Source: JAENVU01 sp031422675 | Lineage (GTDB): Bacteria; Actinomycetota; Acidimicrobiia; IMCC26256; JAENVU01 | DNA: 64,000 bases | Assembly: GCA_031422675.1 (NCBI GenBank) | Contig: JANPMG010000009.1 | Span: 33,416-97,415, forward strand | Direction: 5' to 3' | Shown here: piece after piece, positions 33,736 through 42,000 of the stretch | Layout: each line of letters opens with the position of its first letter | Position numbering within the stretch: the stretch's first letter is position 1 | Notes under the pieces: generated by a model | Seen by the model: only the letters and a program-made list of their open reading frames with translations | What the model was told of the DNA's origin: nothing | Database searches by the model: none | Program-made: the position numbers and the translations under genes

Positions 33736-35106
33736 TCACTGCACGATGAAGGCCGTGACCATGCCGAACATCATGCCGTCGGCCCGCTCGGCGTGGCTCA
33801 GGATGTGGCAGTGAAAGGCCCACACACCTTTGTCCGACTCCTTGGGCGCAACCAACACCGTGTAGCGCTCGCCCGGGGCCACGAGCACCGTGTCCGCCAG
33901 GTACGGCGAGGACAAGGGGAACCCGTCCTTCGCGATCACGAGTTGTGGGATGCCGTGCAGGTGCATCGGGTGGACCTGCTGGCCCTCGTTCATGTAGTGG
34001 ATTTCGACCGTGTCCCCGACCGCCGCGACGACCGGCGCCGTCGCCGGGAAGGACTTCCCGTTCAGTGAGAATCCGATCACGCCGGAATCGTTCAAGATCA
34101 TCGGAAGTTCCTGCGTCACCGGTCCGTTGCCCGACGGGATCGGTTGGTCGCCGATGATGAAGGCTCCCAGCAGGCCGTCGGCGACCTGGCCCACGGCATA
34201 GTCGTGTGAGTGGTACATGCCCACGGCCGGCCCCTCGGCATCGAACTCATACGTGAAGGTCTTGCCGGGCTTGATCGGGTCCTGAGTGATGTAGGGCACA
34301 CCGTCCATCGCGTTCGGCGTCTCGATGCCGTGGAAGTGGACGCTGGTCGACTGCGGAAGTTCGTTCGTGACGACGATCTTCACGCGATCGCCATTCGCGA
34401 CCTTGATCATCGGGCCCGGCACCTGCCCGTTGTAAGCCCACGCCTGGACGGTCTTGCCCGGCTCGACCTGCCAGTCGACGATCTTCGCTTCGAGTGAGAA
34501 CTGCTTGGTGCCGTCGGGAAGTATTTCCGGTGCCAAGAGCTGGTTCCCGAACCCCTTCGTATTCATACCCTTCGTCAGCTGATCCGTGTAGTCGATGATC
34601 TGCTGGTCCATCGCGTGACTGTTCGCCGAGTCGGCCGACTTCAGCGCGGCAGTGTCGACGCCCGCGCTCGCGCTCCCGGTCGCACCGCCGATCATCAGCA
34701 TCGCGGTCATCCCTGAGTCCACGTGGCCGGGGATCTCGCAGATGATGGTGTAGTTGCCCTTTTTCAAGCCGTCGAGCGAGAGGCTCCCGGTCTCGCCCGG
34801 CTGCAAGTTCTTCGATCGCAACTCCGTGTTCTTGACGGCGAGATTGTGCTCGACGAGCCCTCCGTTGGTGATGCTGATGGTGCCGTCGACCGGCGCGCTG
34901 GTCATCGCCGGCTCGATCGCGAACTCGGTGAGGGTGACCTTCGTAGCCGATCCGCCGACGGCGGCCTCCGCCTTGGCATCGTCGCTCTTGGTGTTGGCCA
35001 GCGCCGCGATTCCCAACGCGCTGAACGCGAGCAGGACTGCGAGCAGGGCAAACAGCCACGCCCCCATCCCGAACACTTCACGATCGTTGCGCCGTAACTT
35101 CAGCAC
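33736..35106 (-). CDS. Multicopper oxidase with extra N-terminal blue-copper domain
   Basis: A 456-aa exported copper oxidase: signal anchor at residues 12-36, then a plastocyanin-like domain (HNLAV and CEIPGHVDSGM give the His-Cys-His-Met type 1 site), then two cupredoxin domains with all four laccase copper motifs: VHFHG, YHSH, HPMHLHG and FHCHILSHAERADGM. The trinuclear cluster and the domain-2 type 1 copper should be complete, while domain 1 lacks the Cys. This is a two-domain laccase layout with an added cupredoxin, not a copper nitrite reductase. GTG 35106 has GGAGG 4 nt upstream. A DevR-box-like motif lies about 60 nt upstream. Confidence 0.88.
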   Translation of the reverse strand: MLKLRRNDREVFGMGAWLFALLAVLLAFSALGIAALANTKSDDAKAEAAVGGSATKVTLTEFAIEPAMTSAPVDGTISITNGGLVEHNLAVKNTELRSKNLQPGETGSLSLDGLKKGNYTIICEIPGHVDSGMTAMLMIGGATGSASAGVDTAALKSADSANSHAMDQQIIDYTDQLTKGMNTKGFGNQLLAPEILPDGTKQFSLEAKIVDWQVEPGKTVQAWAYNGQVPGPMIKVANGDRVKIVVTNELPQSTSVHFHGIETPNAMDGVPYITQDPIKPGKTFTYEFDAEGPAVGMYHSHDYAVGQVADGLLGAFIIGDQPIPSGNGPVTQELPMILNDSGVIGFSLNGKSFPATAPVVAAVGDTVEIHYMNEGQQVHPMHLHGIPQLVIAKDGFPLSSPYLADTVLVAPGERYTVLVAPKESDKGVWAFHCHILSHAERADGMMFGMVTAFIVQ

Positions 35107-35164
35107 GAATCCTCCGTTGCCAGTTGATGGTCCTTCTCATCTTCTGTATCGCCCGCGCCGCGTT

Positions 35165-35184
35165 CCAGGGTCCAAGGTCACAAC
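35165..35184 (-). promoter_or_regulatory. DevR/DosR-box-like motif upstream of multicopper oxidase
   Basis: On the minus strand GTGACCTTGGACCC fits 10 of 14 core positions of the mycobacterial DevR box (GGGACTWWAGTCCC), about 60 nt upstream of the oxidase start. A second, weaker copy on the plus strand (GGGCCCTTCACC, from 35198) faces the gene at 35266. Assignment is by eye and depends on the DevR-like regulator encoded at 37726. Confidence 0.4.
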
Positions 35185-35265
35185 GGTTAGAGAGCGAGGG
35201 CCCTTCACCGGCGGCCGCCCGGCGCCAGAGAATCGGACTGACAACCACCCACGGGAGGCACGGCG

Positions 35266-35877
35266 ATGGAGATACTGGTCACCGAATCGATCGCCGGGGC
35301 CGCCCGGACCGCAACCCAAGAGTTGGAGGCCGCCGGTCACCGCGTCCGCCGGTGTCACGACGACGACGCCGCGCCCTTCCCCTGCGCCGGACTGTTGTCC
35401 GAATGCCCGCTCGACGGAGATTCGATCGACCTCGTGCTCGCGATCCGCCCGCACGTGGCACCCCGCCCGGCCGCCGACGAGGCCGGCATCACTTGCGGGC
35501 TCCGGCGACGCATCCCCGTCGCGATCGCGGGACAATCCGTGATGAACCCGTTCGAGCCGTTCGGTGCCGAGGTGATCAATGGGAGTCTCGTCCGCGAATG
35601 CGACCGGATCGCCTCGGGCCGCCGACCGGGCCACGAGGCGGTGGCGGGCGCGGCGACCCGCGCCGCACTCGTTGCGGGCGGGTTGCCAACCGAGCCCTCC
35701 GACGTGGCAGTTCAGCGCGTGGACGGTCGGCTCCGGGTGCGCATCTTCGTTCCGGCCGAGGTCCCGGAGATGGTGCGCCGGAAGATCGCGGTTCGCGTCG
35801 TGGGACAGCTCCGCGCGTTCGACCGGCATGCTGGCGGTATCGACGTCGGCGTGGCGTCGATCGGTACTGGCACTTGA
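35266..35877 (+). CDS. Conserved-looking hypothetical protein
   Basis: A 203-aa soluble protein of unrecognised family. The first half resembles a Rossmann-like alpha/beta start (MEILVTESIAGAARTATQEL) with a Cys-rich stretch CHDDDAAPFPCAGLLSEC followed by DLVLAIRP; the second half ends in a VDGRLRVRIFVPAEVPEM beta-rich segment. GGGAGG lies at 35250-35255, 11 nt before the ATG. It is divergent from the multicopper oxidase and upstream of the DevS-like kinase, within the putative DevR-controlled island. Confidence 0.72.
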   Translation: MEILVTESIAGAARTATQELEAAGHRVRRCHDDDAAPFPCAGLLSECPLDGDSIDLVLAIRPHVAPRPAADEAGITCGLRRRIPVAIAGQSVMNPFEPFGAEVINGSLVRECDRIASGRRPGHEAVAGAATRAALVAGGLPTEPSDVAVQRVDGRLRVRIFVPAEVPEMVRRKIAVRVVGQLRAFDRHAGGIDVGVASIGTGT

Positions 35878-36022
35878 GGCATTTGGCGTAGCGCCGTCGA
35901 CGCGGAGGCGGTTCGATTCAGGGCCGCAACCCCCGGAAATCGGGCGCGGCTATGGTCGCCGCACCCGCGGCGACCGCTGAACTGTGCGCCGGCCCAGTTG
36001 GCCCCACCCCAGGTGGCAGACC

Positions 36023-37729
36023 ATGAGCGACCAACGCACGAACCTCGACCGGATCAGCGCCGCCCACCTCGGGCTGGATGAGATCGTCGCCGAGCTCCAC
36101 GAGCGCACGAGCGCCGCGCTCGTGGCGGCCGACCGCTTCCGCGTGCTCCTCGAGGCGGTGTTCGCCGCCGGTACCGGACTCAGTCTCCCTGAGGTGCTGC
36201 GCGCGATCGTGGAGGGTGCCGTCGGTCTGGTCGACGCCCGCTACGGCGCGCTCGGCGTCATCGGCCCAGACCAGCAACTCTCGGAGTTCATCACCGTCGG
36301 TATCGACGAAGAAACGCGTGCGCGTATTGGGCCCGAACCGCGCGGTCACGGCATCCTCGGTCTGCTCGTTCGTGATCCGCGCCCACTGATGCTGCGCGAC
36401 CTGAGCGAGCATCCCGATTCCGTCGGCTTTCCACCGAACCACCCTCCCATGCGGTCGTTCCTCGGGGTCCCCGTTCGAGTGCGCGATTCGGTGTTCGGGA
36501 ACCTCTACCTCTGTGAGAAGCAGGGCGCCGACGAGTTCAACGACACGGACGAAGAGTTGGTCGCGGCCCTGGCGATCGCCGCCGGCCTCGCGATCGAGAA
36601 CGCCACGTTGTTCGCCGAGGAACGCCGCCGGGAAGAGTGGCTGAACGCGATCGGCAAGATCTCCCGTGACCTCCTCGCCGGTGCCGCGGTCGATGACGTC
36701 CTCAACGACCTGGCCCGCCACGCCGTTTCCATCGCGCGGGCGGACCACGTGCGTCTGCTCCTGAACGAGCGGGATGCCACCGAGCTCACCGTGGTGGCCG
36801 CGTTCGGAGTTCGCTCCGACGAGGTGATCGGCGTGCGCGTTCCCATCAACGGCACCGCGGCCGGCGACGCGTACCTCACCGGTGAGACCCTCGTCATCGG
36901 CGACGCCGAGACTGATGCCCGGGAGTTTCTCCCGGCGATCGAGCCCTTGAGCCCGGGTACGGTGATTTACGCGCCACTCGTCGCCGCGGACGAGACTCTC
37001 GGCGTACTGTCGGTCGACAATGCAAAAGGCGGACGCGCGTTCGGCGCACTCGACATCGAGGTCGTCACGAGCTTTGCGCGTCAGGCCGCGTTGGCCCTCG
37101 ACCTGGCGCGCAGCCGCGGGAACCGAGACCGGATCCGAATGCTCGAGGACCGGGAACGCATCGGACGCAACTTGCACGACACGGTGGTTCAACGTCTCTT
37201 CGCCGTCGGGATGCAGCTCCAAGCGAGCCTCATGGCCGATCCCGCCGACCAGCGAGATCGCATCGAGCAGTCCATCGACGAACTGGACGCGACCATCAAG
37301 GAGATCCGCACGAGCATCTTCCTGCTCTCGACACCCGCCGAGCACGGGCTGCGCCACGAGATCACCGCGTTGGTCGATGGCTACGCGGATGTCTCCGACC
37401 TGCTGGTCCGCGTCGTCTTCGATGGACCGGTCGACACTGCGATCTCTCCCGAGGTGGCCAAGCACGTGGAGGCGGTGGTCCGTGAAGGTGTTTCGAATGT
37501 GGTTCGCCACGCGAATGCGCGTCACGTCGACGTGCTCGTCGAGGCGGCGCGTGATGTCCGCGTGCGAATCTCCGACGACGGCGAAGGCATTCCTGAAATC
37601 GGGACGCGTCGGAGTGGACTGACCAACCTGGGTCGACGGGCCGAAGAACTCGGCGGATCCTTCGACGTCACGTCAACCGCGCGGGGCACGACGCTCATTT
37701 GGCGAGCCCCCTTGACCGGAGCGACATGA
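36023..37729 (+). CDS. devS: DevS/DosT-like GAF-domain sensor histidine kinase (heme type)
   Basis: A 568-aa kinase with tandem GAF domains (about 45-200 and 215-365), a HisKA_3 dimerisation domain (phospho-acceptor H385 in GRNLHDTVVQRLFAVG) and a HATPase domain (EGVSNVVRHANA; DDGEGIPEIG; GLTNLGRRAEELGG). The first GAF contains GFPPNHPPMRSFLGVPVRVRD; its H140 aligns with the heme-binding His149 of mycobacterial DevS, so O2/NO/CO or redox sensing is likely. ATG 36023 follows AGGTGG. The stop overlaps the response regulator start (ATGA). Confidence 0.92.
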   Translation: MSDQRTNLDRISAAHLGLDEIVAELHERTSAALVAADRFRVLLEAVFAAGTGLSLPEVLRAIVEGAVGLVDARYGALGVIGPDQQLSEFITVGIDEETRARIGPEPRGHGILGLLVRDPRPLMLRDLSEHPDSVGFPPNHPPMRSFLGVPVRVRDSVFGNLYLCEKQGADEFNDTDEELVAALAIAAGLAIENATLFAEERRREEWLNAIGKISRDLLAGAAVDDVLNDLARHAVSIARADHVRLLLNERDATELTVVAAFGVRSDEVIGVRVPINGTAAGDAYLTGETLVIGDAETDAREFLPAIEPLSPGTVIYAPLVAADETLGVLSVDNAKGGRAFGALDIEVVTSFARQAALALDLARSRGNRDRIRMLEDRERIGRNLHDTVVQRLFAVGMQLQASLMADPADQRDRIEQSIDELDATIKEIRTSIFLLSTPAEHGLRHEITALVDGYADVSDLLVRVVFDGPVDTAISPEVAKHVEAVVREGVSNVVRHANARHVDVLVEAARDVRVRISDDGEGIPEIGTRRSGLTNLGRRAEELGGSFDVTSTARGTTLIWRAPLTGAT

Positions 37730-38388
37730 ACGCCAACGCGCCGATCCGAGTGTTCCTGCTGGATGACCACGAGGTCGTGCGCAACGGAGTGCGGGCGTTG
37801 CTCGAGGCAGCCGGCATCGAGATCGCGGGAGAGGCCGCCACGGCTGCGGACGCACTCGCTCGCGTGGGCCCGACCCAGCCCGACGTCGCGATTCTCGACA
37901 TCCAGCTCCCGGACGGATCCGGCGTTGAGGTGTGCCGGACCATCCGATCAGAACATCCATCGGTGCAGTGCCTCATGCTGACCTCTTTTGCAGACGACGA
38001 GGCGCTCTTCGACGCCATCCTCGCGGGGGCCAGCGGATATCTCCTCAAGCAGGTGCGCGGCACCGACATCGTGGATGCCGTGCAGCGGGTCGCCGTCGGA
38101 CAGTCGTTGCTCGATCCCACTCTGACCGGACGGGTTCTCGAACGGATGCGCCAACCACCCGCCGAGGACGAACGACTCGCCCGCCTTACCGGTCAGGAGC
38201 GCAAGATTCTTGCGCTCATCGCGGAAGGCCTGAGCAACCGTGAAATCGCGGCCCGGATGTACCTCGCCGAGAAGACAGTGAAGAATTACGTCTCGAACTT
38301 GCTTTCCAAGCTGAACATGCAGCGCCGAACCCAGGCCGCGGTATTTGGCGTCCAGGTACTGACCGAGGACGGACCAACGCCGACCTGA
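37726..38388 (+). CDS. devR: DevR/DosR-like response regulator (NarL/LuxR family)
   Basis: A 220-aa regulator. The receiver has the acidic pair in FLLDDHEVVRNG, phosphorylation site D58 (AILDIQLPDGSG), Thr86-like TSFADDEA and K108 (SGYLLKQV). The LuxR-type HTH contains LTGQERKILALIAEGLSNREIA and YLAEKTVKNYVSNLLSKL, nearly identical to the DosR recognition helix region, then RRTQAAVF. In mycobacteria this protein switches on the dormancy regulon under hypoxia or NO. It is coupled to the kinase by a 4-bp overlap. Confidence 0.93.
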   Translation: MNANAPIRVFLLDDHEVVRNGVRALLEAAGIEIAGEAATAADALARVGPTQPDVAILDIQLPDGSGVEVCRTIRSEHPSVQCLMLTSFADDEALFDAILAGASGYLLKQVRGTDIVDAVQRVAVGQSLLDPTLTGRVLERMRQPPAEDERLARLTGQERKILALIAEGLSNREIAARMYLAEKTVKNYVSNLLSKLNMQRRTQAAVFGVQVLTEDGPTPT

Positions 38389-38405
38389 CGACCGGCACGC
38401 AGATC

Positions 38406-38424
38406 GAGGTCCTTCGACCCTACC
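38406..38424 (+). promoter_or_regulatory. DevR/DosR-box-like motif
   Basis: AGGTCCTTCGACCCTAC lies 33-50 nt upstream of the PPOX-fold gene start at 38456 and matches 9 of 14 core DevR-box positions, sharing the CCTTCG-CCC pattern with the 43797 site. A distance this short would place it around the -35 region of a short-leader transcript. This is a weak motif taken alone. Confidence 0.35.
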
Positions 38425-38455
38425 GAGACAACGGTTCTTCCGGCATCCTCGAAGG

Positions 38456-38881
38456 ATGCCTGATGGTTTTGCGCTCCATGAGCTTTCCCGTGCCGAGTGT
38501 CTCGACCGCTTGCGGCAGGCGAGAGTCGGCCGGATCGGCGTCAGTGTGGACGCGCTCCCGGCTATCTTTCCGGCGTTCGTCAAGATGGTCGGTGATTCCA
38601 TCGTCTTCCGGACCGCGCCGGGCACCAAACTTCATTTCGCCACCACCGGAGCAATCGTCGCCGTCGAGATCGATAACGTCGACGAGACGACCGGTGAAGG
38701 CTGGAGCGTCCTGGTACGCGGGGTCGCGAGCGAGATCATCGATGGCCCCGATTTCGAATCGGCTCGGACCGAACTCGAAACCACGTGGTTGGAAGGAGCG
38801 CGCGAGCATCTGGTGGCCGTCAAGACCGATCTCGTGACTGGCCGCCGCCTCGGTCACCGGGCGAGTGCACCGAACCCATAG
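38456..38881 (+). CDS. Pyridoxamine 5'-phosphate oxidase-fold (PPOX) flavin/F420-type protein
   Basis: A 141-aa split-barrel protein. Seen: LSRAECLDRLRQARVGRIGVSVDALPAIFPAFVKMVGDSIVFRTAPGTKL, the FMN-binding PPOX N-terminal half, and WSVLVRGVASEI, the second strand pair. Related small proteins are among DosR-regulated genes in mycobacteria. Cofactor and substrate are unknown; flavin or F420 binding is expected from the fold. The ATG at 38456 lacks a well-spaced ribosome site (AAGG is adjacent), so a leaderless or very short-leader mRNA is possible. Confidence 0.82.
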   Translation: MPDGFALHELSRAECLDRLRQARVGRIGVSVDALPAIFPAFVKMVGDSIVFRTAPGTKLHFATTGAIVAVEIDNVDETTGEGWSVLVRGVASEIIDGPDFESARTELETTWLEGAREHLVAVKTDLVTGRRLGHRASAPNP

Positions 38882-38947
38882 CTTCGGAACGTCACCCCGT
38901 TCGAACATCACCCCGTGGAACGTCACTCTCGAAAGGAACCTTCAATC

Positions 38948-39748
38948 ATGCAATCACCGCCGACCCTCACCTTCGGAGACGATGGATCGCCCGCCTCCGA
39001 CGTCGGCTGGCTCTGGATCAACAGCCACGCGTGGCCCGGCTGGCGACTCGAGATCATCACCGCGCACATGCCCCCCGTCGGACCACCACCAACGCCAGAG
39101 GACGCGACGCTGCATCACTGGGATCCACCCGTCGCGCGCGCGCCGTTCGCCGAAGCAGAGTTCCACGAGATCGAGAACCTCACCGCATCGATCGACCCCC
39201 GGCTTGCGCTCTGGCGACCAACCGACCTGCTCGTCATCGGACCCCGAGGTCCGGGCCTACTCAAGGCACTCCACCTCGGCAGCACCGCCGAGTGGCTGCT
39301 CCAACACCCGGTTACACCGCTCCTGATCGCCCGATCCGGCCATCCGGTTCGCAGCCTCATCGCCGGTCACGACGGATCCCCACATGCCCAACACACCATT
39401 CGGCGTCTCACCCAGCTCCCCTGGATCGGTGGAGTCGAGATCACGGTCCTGATCGTGAACGACGGTCGCACCAACGTCGACACCGCAACCGCGATGGCTC
39501 GGGACGAGTTCGCCACGATCGACATTGAGCCGGAGATCGTCGTTCGCGACGGCAAGCCAACCGCCGTCATTTTCGAGGCGATCGAACAGCGAGCCCCTGA
39601 CCTCGTCGCGCTCGGCACGCGCGGTCTCACCGGCCTGAAGCGACTCAGCTACGGCTCCACGGCCGGCGCGATTGCCCGCGCCGCCAAGTGCTCGGTATTC
39701 CTGGCCTCTGAGGAGACCCCGCCGACGACGTCTCGTTCCCAGCCCTGA
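38948..39748 (+). CDS. Universal stress protein, two UspA domains
   Basis: A 266-aa tandem UspA protein. The first domain (1-130) is partly degenerate: FGDDGSPASDVGW, then LVIGPRGPGLLKALHLGSTAEWLL in place of the strict GxxGxxxxxxxxxG(S/T) loop. The second (about 135-255) has LIAGHDGSPHAQ and ALGTRGLTGLKRLSYGSTAGAIARAAKCSVFLA, a full ATP-binding signature. Double-domain USPs are typical DosR-regulon members. GAAAGGAACC precedes the ATG. No DevR-box-like motif was seen in its 66-nt upstream gap, so it may be transcribed with the preceding gene. Confidence 0.9.
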   Translation: MQSPPTLTFGDDGSPASDVGWLWINSHAWPGWRLEIITAHMPPVGPPPTPEDATLHHWDPPVARAPFAEAEFHEIENLTASIDPRLALWRPTDLLVIGPRGPGLLKALHLGSTAEWLLQHPVTPLLIARSGHPVRSLIAGHDGSPHAQHTIRRLTQLPWIGGVEITVLIVNDGRTNVDTATAMARDEFATIDIEPEIVVRDGKPTAVIFEAIEQRAPDLVALGTRGLTGLKRLSYGSTAGAIARAAKCSVFLASEETPPTTSRSQP

Positions 39749-39893
39749 CGGGAACCGGGCGAGCATCAGGGACATCGACCCAGCGGTGGTCCCGCAGCGG
39801 GATTTCTTCGAAGCTTCATCCTGACCGTCGCAGGTGCTTCACGGTTGCGGTGTTGTATGCGCACGCCGGAGAAGCGACGACGGAGACGGATTG

Positions 39894-40130
39894 ATGATGA
39901 ACGGCGGTTGGGGCGTGTGGGCCCTCGGAGCGTCGATCATGGTGGGCTTCTGGGCATTGGTCTTCTGGCTGATCATGAGCCGGGTCCGCGGCGGATCCGC
40001 GAACACCGGACCGGAAGTGCCCAGTGCTCAGGATGTTCTCGCCGAACGGTTCGCGCGCGGCGAAATCGACGAGGACGAGTTCGAGCAGCGCGACGATGCA
40101 TTGCGCAGAGGCAGCCGGCCGCGGACGTGA
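39894..40130 (+). CDS. Small SHOCT-domain membrane protein
   Basis: A 78-aa protein: one membrane helix (WALGASIMVGFWALVFWLIMS) and a C-terminal SHOCT motif (AQDVLAERFARGEIDEDEFEQRDDAL). SHOCT proteins often assemble other proteins at the membrane. GACGGAGACGG precedes ATG-ATG at 39894. It lies 71 nt upstream of the two-component system, which may share its transcript. Confidence 0.8.
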   Translation: MMNGGWGVWALGASIMVGFWALVFWLIMSRVRGGSANTGPEVPSAQDVLAERFARGEIDEDEFEQRDDALRRGSRPRT

Positions 40131-40201
40131 CCGCGACGACAAAACCGTGAAGGTGAACAGGACGTGTACCCACCCGCACCGATGCGGGATCGGTCCATAG
40201 G

Positions 40202-40903
40202 ATGCCCGGCATGCGACGGCGGCGGATTCTCGTCGTCGACGACGAAGAGAAGATCCGTACGATCCTGCGGGGATACCTCGAGCACGAGGACTTCGAAGTC
40301 GCAGAGGCGGCCGACGGCGAAACGGCCCTTCAGCTCACCCGCGAACTCGCGCCGGACCTGATCGTGCTCGACGTGATGATGCCGGGCACCGACGGGATCG
40401 AGGTCCTGCGTCGGCTGCGGTCCGAGTCTGAAGTCTTCGTCATCCTGTTGACGGCCCGGACGGACGAGGTCGACACATTGATCGGTCTGTCCGTCGGAGC
40501 CGACGACTACATCACGAAGCCGTTCAGTCCGCGAGAACTCGTAGCTCGGGTCAAGGTTGTCCTCCGCCGGGACCGTGACGGCATGCGACCGGACGATCGA
40601 CTCCGCTTTGCCGGGCTCGAAATCGATCCGGCCCGTCGGGAGGTGCTCCGCCACGGCAACCCGATCGAGTTCAGTGCGCTCGAGTTCGATCTTCTCGCCG
40701 CGCTGGCGCGCGCACCGGGCCGCGTGCTCACCCGCCGCCAGCTATTGGAGCAGGTGTGGGGCTGGGATTTCTTCGGTGACGAGCGGGTGGTCGACGTTCA
40801 CATCCGCAGTATCCGCCGAGCGCTCGGCGACGCGGCCGATGCCCCGGAACTCATCGGTACGGTGCGCGGTGTCGGCTACAAGTTCCTGGGGGCGGTGCCA
40901 TGA
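40202..40903 (+). CDS. OmpR/PhoB-family response regulator
   Basis: A 233-aa DNA-binding regulator. Receiver: ILVVDDEEKIRTILRGYL, phosphorylation Asp in LIVLDVMMPG, LLTARTDEVD and the Lys in YITKPFSPRELVARV. The winged helix-turn-helix follows (FSALEFDLLAALARAPGRVLTRRQLLEQVWGW, then VVDVHIRSIRRALG and GTVRGVGYKF). Its stop overlaps the kinase start (ATGA). Targets are unknown; the downstream transporter, cupredoxin and DsbA-like genes are candidates because they continue in the same direction without a gap. Confidence 0.93.
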   Translation: MPGMRRRRILVVDDEEKIRTILRGYLEHEDFEVAEAADGETALQLTRELAPDLIVLDVMMPGTDGIEVLRRLRSESEVFVILLTARTDEVDTLIGLSVGADDYITKPFSPRELVARVKVVLRRDRDGMRPDDRLRFAGLEIDPARREVLRHGNPIEFSALEFDLLAALARAPGRVLTRRQLLEQVWGWDFFGDERVVDVHIRSIRRALGDAADAPELIGTVRGVGYKFLGAVP

Positions 40904-42000
40904 GCCAGCTTCGTCGCCTGGACGTACGACTCTTCTCGTCCTATGCGCTCGTGGTCGTGGTGGGCGCGGCCACGCTTGCCATCACCTTCGTGCTCCTCGC
41001 GCCGACAGTCTTCGACAGCCATCTTCGGTCGATGCCCGGCACGCGTGGCGGGTACCTCGAGCCGGACTCGCATCGAGCATTCGTCGACGCGGTTTGGATC
41101 GCGCTCCCCGTCGCGATCCTGGTCGCCGTCATTGCGTCGGGCGTCATCGCGGCGATCGTGGCGCGCCGAATCCTCCGTCCGATCGACGCGGTGCGATACG
41201 CGACCCAGCGACTCGCGAACGGACACTACGACGAACGTGTTTCCGAGCCGGCCGAACTCGAACTCGCGGCCCTCGCAGTCGATGTGAACCGCCTGGCCAC
41301 CGAGTTGCAAGCGACCGAGCGTCGGCGCCGCGACTTGATCTCCGAAGTCGCCCACGAGATGCGCACACCCATCACCACGATCGACGGATACATCGAAGGG
41401 CTGCTCGACGGCGTCTTCGATCCTAGCGAGGAGGTCCTCACCGGTATCGGTGAGGAGACTGCGCGCCTCCGACGCCTCGCTACCGATCTCGGGTCGCTCT
41501 CGCGTGCCGACGAAGACGTGCTCGATCTCCGCCCCGTTCCGTCCGATCTCACCGTTCTCTCGGTCAGAGTCGCCGCGCGGCTTCGACCTCAATTCGAGGG
41601 CAAGGGCGTGGCGCTCGAAGTCCGAGAGGGCCCGGTTCTGACCGTACACGTCGACGAAGAGCGAATTGCCCAGGTACTTACGAACCTCCTTGGCAACGCG
41701 CTCAGCTATACGTCCGCCGGTGGCTCTGTCGTCGTCGAGGCCGAACTGTCGGGTCGAGACGCGCGAGTAATGATCACTGATACGGGCGTCGGAATCGCGG
41801 CCGGGCATCTCCATCGAGTCTTCGAACGCTTCTATCGCGTGCCCGGAATCGACCGACCGGCAGGAGGCAGCGGTATCGGCCTCACCATCGCCCGCAGCAT
41901 CGCGCGCGCCCACGGCGGCGACGTCGACGCCCGTTCGCCCGGCGTCGGACTCGGCGCGACGTTCGAACTTCAACTTCCGCTTTCACCCGATCAGACCTGA
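40900..42000 (+). CDS. Sensor histidine kinase with HAMP domain
   Basis: A 366-aa membrane kinase. Helix 1 is at residues 10-35, followed by a short ~30-residue outside loop, helix 2 at 66-90 (VAILVAVIASGVIAAIVARRIL) and HAMP. The phospho-acceptor His is in LISEVAHEMRTPITTIDG. The ATPase part has the N box (VLTNLLGNALSYT), G1 (ITDTGVGIAAG), F box (FERFYRV) and G2 (GGSGIGLTIARSIARAHGG). The tiny extracytoplasmic loop suggests sensing within the membrane or through a partner. The stop overlaps the next gene (TGATG). Confidence 0.92.
   Translation: MSQLRRLDVRLFSSYALVVVVGAATLAITFVLLAPTVFDSHLRSMPGTRGGYLEPDSHRAFVDAVWIALPVAILVAVIASGVIAAIVARRILRPIDAVRYATQRLANGHYDERVSEPAELELAALAVDVNRLATELQATERRRRDLISEVAHEMRTPITTIDGYIEGLLDGVFDPSEEVLTGIGEETARLRRLATDLGSLSRADEDVLDLRPVPSDLTVLSVRVAARLRPQFEGKGVALEVREGPVLTVHVDEERIAQVLTNLLGNALSYTSAGGSVVVEAELSGRDARVMITDTGVGIAAGHLHRVFERFYRVPGIDRPAGGSGIGLTIARSIARAHGGDVDARSPGVGLGATFELQLPLSPDQT

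Noticed and set aside
33736..35106. Copper nitrite reductase (NirK/AniA) assignment
   Set aside because: Domain order and the HxH, HxH, HxxHxH and HCHxxxH motifs fit a two-domain laccase with an added cupredoxin, and the expected type 1 Cys in the first catalytic domain is missing.
39765..39790. GGGACATCGACCC upstream of the SHOCT gene as a DevR box
   Set aside because: The two half-elements are one base closer than in the consensus and the centre does not match.
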